From Opitutia bacterium (GTDB taxonomy: Bacteria; Verrucomicrobiota; Verrucomicrobiia; Opitutales; Coraliomargaritaceae), in the NCBI GenBank assembly GCA_029252625.1, contig JAQXBA010000077.1, positions 1 through 34,463 of the forward strand: a DNA stretch of 34,463 bases. The letters run 5' to 3'. Within the stretch, counting starts at the first letter, position 1, and each line of letters starts with the position of its first letter. The notes under the pieces are model-generated. The model saw only the letters and a list, made by a program, of their open reading frames with translations. It did not search any database and was not told where the DNA came from. Position numbers and translations under genes: made by a program. Positions 32,603 through 34,463 of this stretch are shown here, one piece after another.

Positions 32603-32685
32603 CTCTCTAGATCGAATCATGCATCGCCAAAATCACAAGGTGCAAACTCGACACACGCGTAAACCCTACTCAGAATCAAATAGAT

Positions 32686-34059
32686 ATGGACGCTCCCGAC
32701 CACCACTCAGCAGTCAAGACCTGCATCATCGGTGCCGGCTTATCCGGTCTGGCTCGTTCTTGGCAGCTAAAACAGCGCGGCGAATCCTGCACCGTGCTAG
32801 AGCAATCAGCCCTCCCCGGCGGAGCAATACGCAGCCACCGTCAAGGCGACTATTTAGCAGAAGAAGGGCCGAACTCAATCCTACTCAACAGCCTCGAAAT
32901 CGAAGCCTTTCTCGACAGCATTCCAGGACTGAAATCCTCCATGATCGAAGCTCGACCAGAAGCGAAAAAACGCTTCATCGTGCGCGGCGGCAAACCCCAC
33001 GTGGTTCCGATGGGTGCTATCTCGGCGATTACCAGCCCGCTTTGGTCATTTGCCGGCAAACTCCGCGTACTCCAAGAACCATTCGTCAAAGCTGCTTCTG
33101 CCAAGGTCGAAGAAAGCGTGGCTGACTTCGCGCGCCGCCGGCTCGGCGACGAACTTTACCGCTACGCGATCAATCCACTGGTCGGTGGTATCTATGCTGG
33201 TGATCCGGAAAAGCTCTCACTCGCACACGCTTTCCCTAAATTACACGCACTTGACCAAAATCACGGCGGGCTCATTCGCGGCGGCATCGCCAAGATGCGA
33301 GCCGGGTGCGCGAACAAAGGCCCCAAGTCGCGCAAGCGTATTATCTCATTTAAGAATGGCATGGCAGAGCTACCCCAAAAGCTCGCCGCCGCGCTCAGCA
33401 ACGAGCTACACACCGCCGTATCCATAATATCAATACGAAAATATGAAGAGCAATGGATAGTCGCATGGTCAAGCCCAGACGGCACCACAATCGAAGATAG
33501 CTTTGATCAACTGATCTTGACAGTTCCCGCACATCGCCTTTGCCACCTTCCGTTCGATGCGGCCCTGCAAGGTGAACTTCGCAGACTCAATGCAATCGAT
33601 TATCCACCGGTCTCAGTGCTAAGCCTCGGCTTTAAACGCGCCGACGTCGCGCACCCGATTGACGGTTTCGGCGCGCTCGTGCCAGAGTGCGAAGGACGCA
33701 AGATCCTTGGAGTACTGTTTCCCTCCAGCATTTTCCAGCAACGCGCCCCCAAAGGAGAGGTACTACTCACCGTATTCGTCGGCGGTGAGCGCCAGCCCGA
33801 GTGCGCGACCGCCGATACCGAGACACTCAAAAATACCGTGCTACCAGAGCTGGAAAAGCTCCTCGGTATAACTGGTGAACCCACCTTCGTGCATCACAAG
33901 CACTGGGATAAAGCCATCCCGCAATACAAACTCGGCTACGCCGCTCAACTTGCAGATATGGAGCGTATCGAACAGGACCACCTCGGCCTCCATCTAGCAG
34001 GTAACTACCGCAATGGTATTTCCCTAACCTGCTGCCTTGAAGCTGCACTCAAACACTAG
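32686..34059 (+). CDS. hemG: Oxygen-dependent protoporphyrinogen oxidase (HemY type)
   Basis: A 457-residue FAD-dependent enzyme converting protoporphyrinogen IX to protoporphyrin IX. The dinucleotide fold gives GAGLSG (16-21) and the acidic residue Glu39 in CTVLEQ, then LPGGAIRSH and YLAEEGPNS. FARRRLGDELYRYAINPLVGGIYAGDP is the PPO signature. The C-terminus closes the FAD site with GLHLAGNYRNGISLTCCLEAA. With hemF and hemE it gives three consecutive steps of the protoporphyrin-dependent route. Divergent from the aldo/keto reductase; ligA follows after 33 bp and may share its transcript. Confidence 0.95.
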   Translation: MDAPDHHSAVKTCIIGAGLSGLARSWQLKQRGESCTVLEQSALPGGAIRSHRQGDYLAEEGPNSILLNSLEIEAFLDSIPGLKSSMIEARPEAKKRFIVRGGKPHVVPMGAISAITSPLWSFAGKLRVLQEPFVKAASAKVEESVADFARRRLGDELYRYAINPLVGGIYAGDPEKLSLAHAFPKLHALDQNHGGLIRGGIAKMRAGCANKGPKSRKRIISFKNGMAELPQKLAAALSNELHTAVSIISIRKYEEQWIVAWSSPDGTTIEDSFDQLILTVPAHRLCHLPFDAALQGELRRLNAIDYPPVSVLSLGFKRADVAHPIDGFGALVPECEGRKILGVLFPSSIFQQRAPKGEVLLTVFVGGERQPECATADTETLKNTVLPELEKLLGITGEPTFVHHKHWDKAIPQYKLGYAAQLADMERIEQDHLGLHLAGNYRNGISLTCCLEAALKH

Positions 34060-34092
34060 ATCTTTTTATTAGAATTCAGAAACGCACTTATC

Positions 34093-34463
34093 ATGCCAAA
34101 AACACAAAAAGACATAGCCAAGCTACGAGCCCAGATCGCCAAGCATGATTGCCTTTATTACAAAGATGCCACACCGAACATAGATGATCAAGCCTATGAC
34201 CGCCTAAAGGCTGAACTCACCACGCTCGAAGCGCTCAGCCCTGAATTTAATTTCAGTGACTCCCCCACCCAATCCGTCGGCGATGATCGCCTCGAAGCCT
34301 TCGAAAGTTACACGCACCGCATGCCGATGCTGAGCCTCGACAACACTTACAGTATGGAAGAGCTGATCGAGTTCGGCCGTCGTCTCGAAAAGCGCTTCCC
34401 CGAACAGACACTCAACTATTTAGTCGAACCGAAGATCGATGGTGTCGCCGTGAGCCTTACCTA
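34093..34463 (+). CDS. ligA: NAD-dependent DNA ligase, 5' part (cut by window end)
   Basis: The first 123 residues of LigA are present. The N-terminal Ia domain shows HDCLYYKDATPNIDDQAYDRL (18-38, where NAD+ binds), then DSPTQSVGDD and MPMLSLDNTYSMEEL, and the adenylation motif EPKIDGVAVSL with the AMP-accepting Lys114. The frame is open to the last base. The start is an ATG at 34093, 33 bp after hemG. Confidence 0.95.
   Translation, partial: MPKTQKDIAKLRAQIAKHDCLYYKDATPNIDDQAYDRLKAELTTLEALSPEFNFSDSPTQSVGDDRLEAFESYTHRMPMLSLDNTYSMEELIEFGRRLEKRFPEQTLNYLVEPKIDGVAVSLT

Noticed and set aside
32460-33125. 221-codon Arg/Ser/Pro-rich plus-strand frame
   Set aside because: It overlaps the aldo/keto reductase start on the other strand and hemG in another frame; composition is typical of a shadow frame.
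1-34463. tRNA, rRNA, CRISPR, insertion sequence, prophage or toxin-antitoxin genes
   Set aside because: None seen: no T-loop-like GGTTCGA motifs in a tRNA context, no regularly spaced direct repeats, no transposase, integrase or phage structural proteins.

Overview
This window looks like a stretch of chromosome from a free-living, aerobic Gram-negative bacterium, most likely a verrucomicrobial Opitutia/Puniceicoccales-type organism (Coraliomargarita-like). That placement is an inference. It rests on the long, insert-containing IspG (692 residues), the uppS-cdsA-dxr-rseP-ispG gene order, a TolB-like periplasmic propeller with a signal peptide, oxygen-dependent haem enzymes (HemF, HemG/HemY type), and gene starts that almost all lack a Shine-Dalgarno sequence. 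No plasmid, phage, insertion sequence, CRISPR array, rRNA or tRNA was found. The gene content is core metabolism and housekeeping.

Layout. 1-2.85 kb: trhO (tRNA U34 hydroxylation) divergent from a DEAD-box RNA helicase with an RGG tail and a strong terminator. 2.9-4.0 kb: cysH (sulfate assimilation) behind a promoter/inverted repeat, then a gene-free stretch ending in a terminator. 4.05-10.6 kb: uppS, cdsA, dxr, rseP and ispG, joining undecaprenyl phosphate, CDP-diacylglycerol and MEP-isoprenoid synthesis to a site-2 protease. 10.6-13.1 kb: lemA and a large M48 membrane protease with a TerB-like tail, on the minus strand. 13.3-18.6 kb: purT, menB, a tolB-like gene, mrp and a small conserved gene. 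18.6-23.7 kb: a repeat-rich region with rpmG, rpiB, clpP, a coiled-coil gene, rpmI-rplT and an unrecognised 211-residue gene. 23.7-29.3 kb: nadA, an MFS transporter, ebfC-recR, a cyclic-nucleotide-binding/FHA fusion, a CBS-pair protein and an SDR-like protein. 29.3-34.46 kb: hemF, hemE and hemG with an aldo/keto reductase on the opposite strand, then the 5' part of ligA running off the window.

The most interesting signals are not genes. At least three sets of short palindromic, REP-like units occur, mostly as inverted pairs with compensatory base changes in their stems: (1) GGGCGACTCGCCC-core units at 18.7, 21.3, 22.35 and 23.45 kb; (2) CGAGCTTGCTCG-core units at 31.5 kb, with a third, closely matching unit inside the ispG coding sequence; (3) GTAGCGA/GGGTYTACCCC units between rseP and ispG. 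No RAYT transposase is in the window. Other points are an iterated palindrome upstream of nadA, structured leaders ahead of rpmG and rpmI-rplT, operator-like inverted repeats at cysH and at the coiled-coil gene, a CxxC-less Mrp, and the near-total absence of Shine-Dalgarno motifs. I did not find a convincing new multi-gene system.
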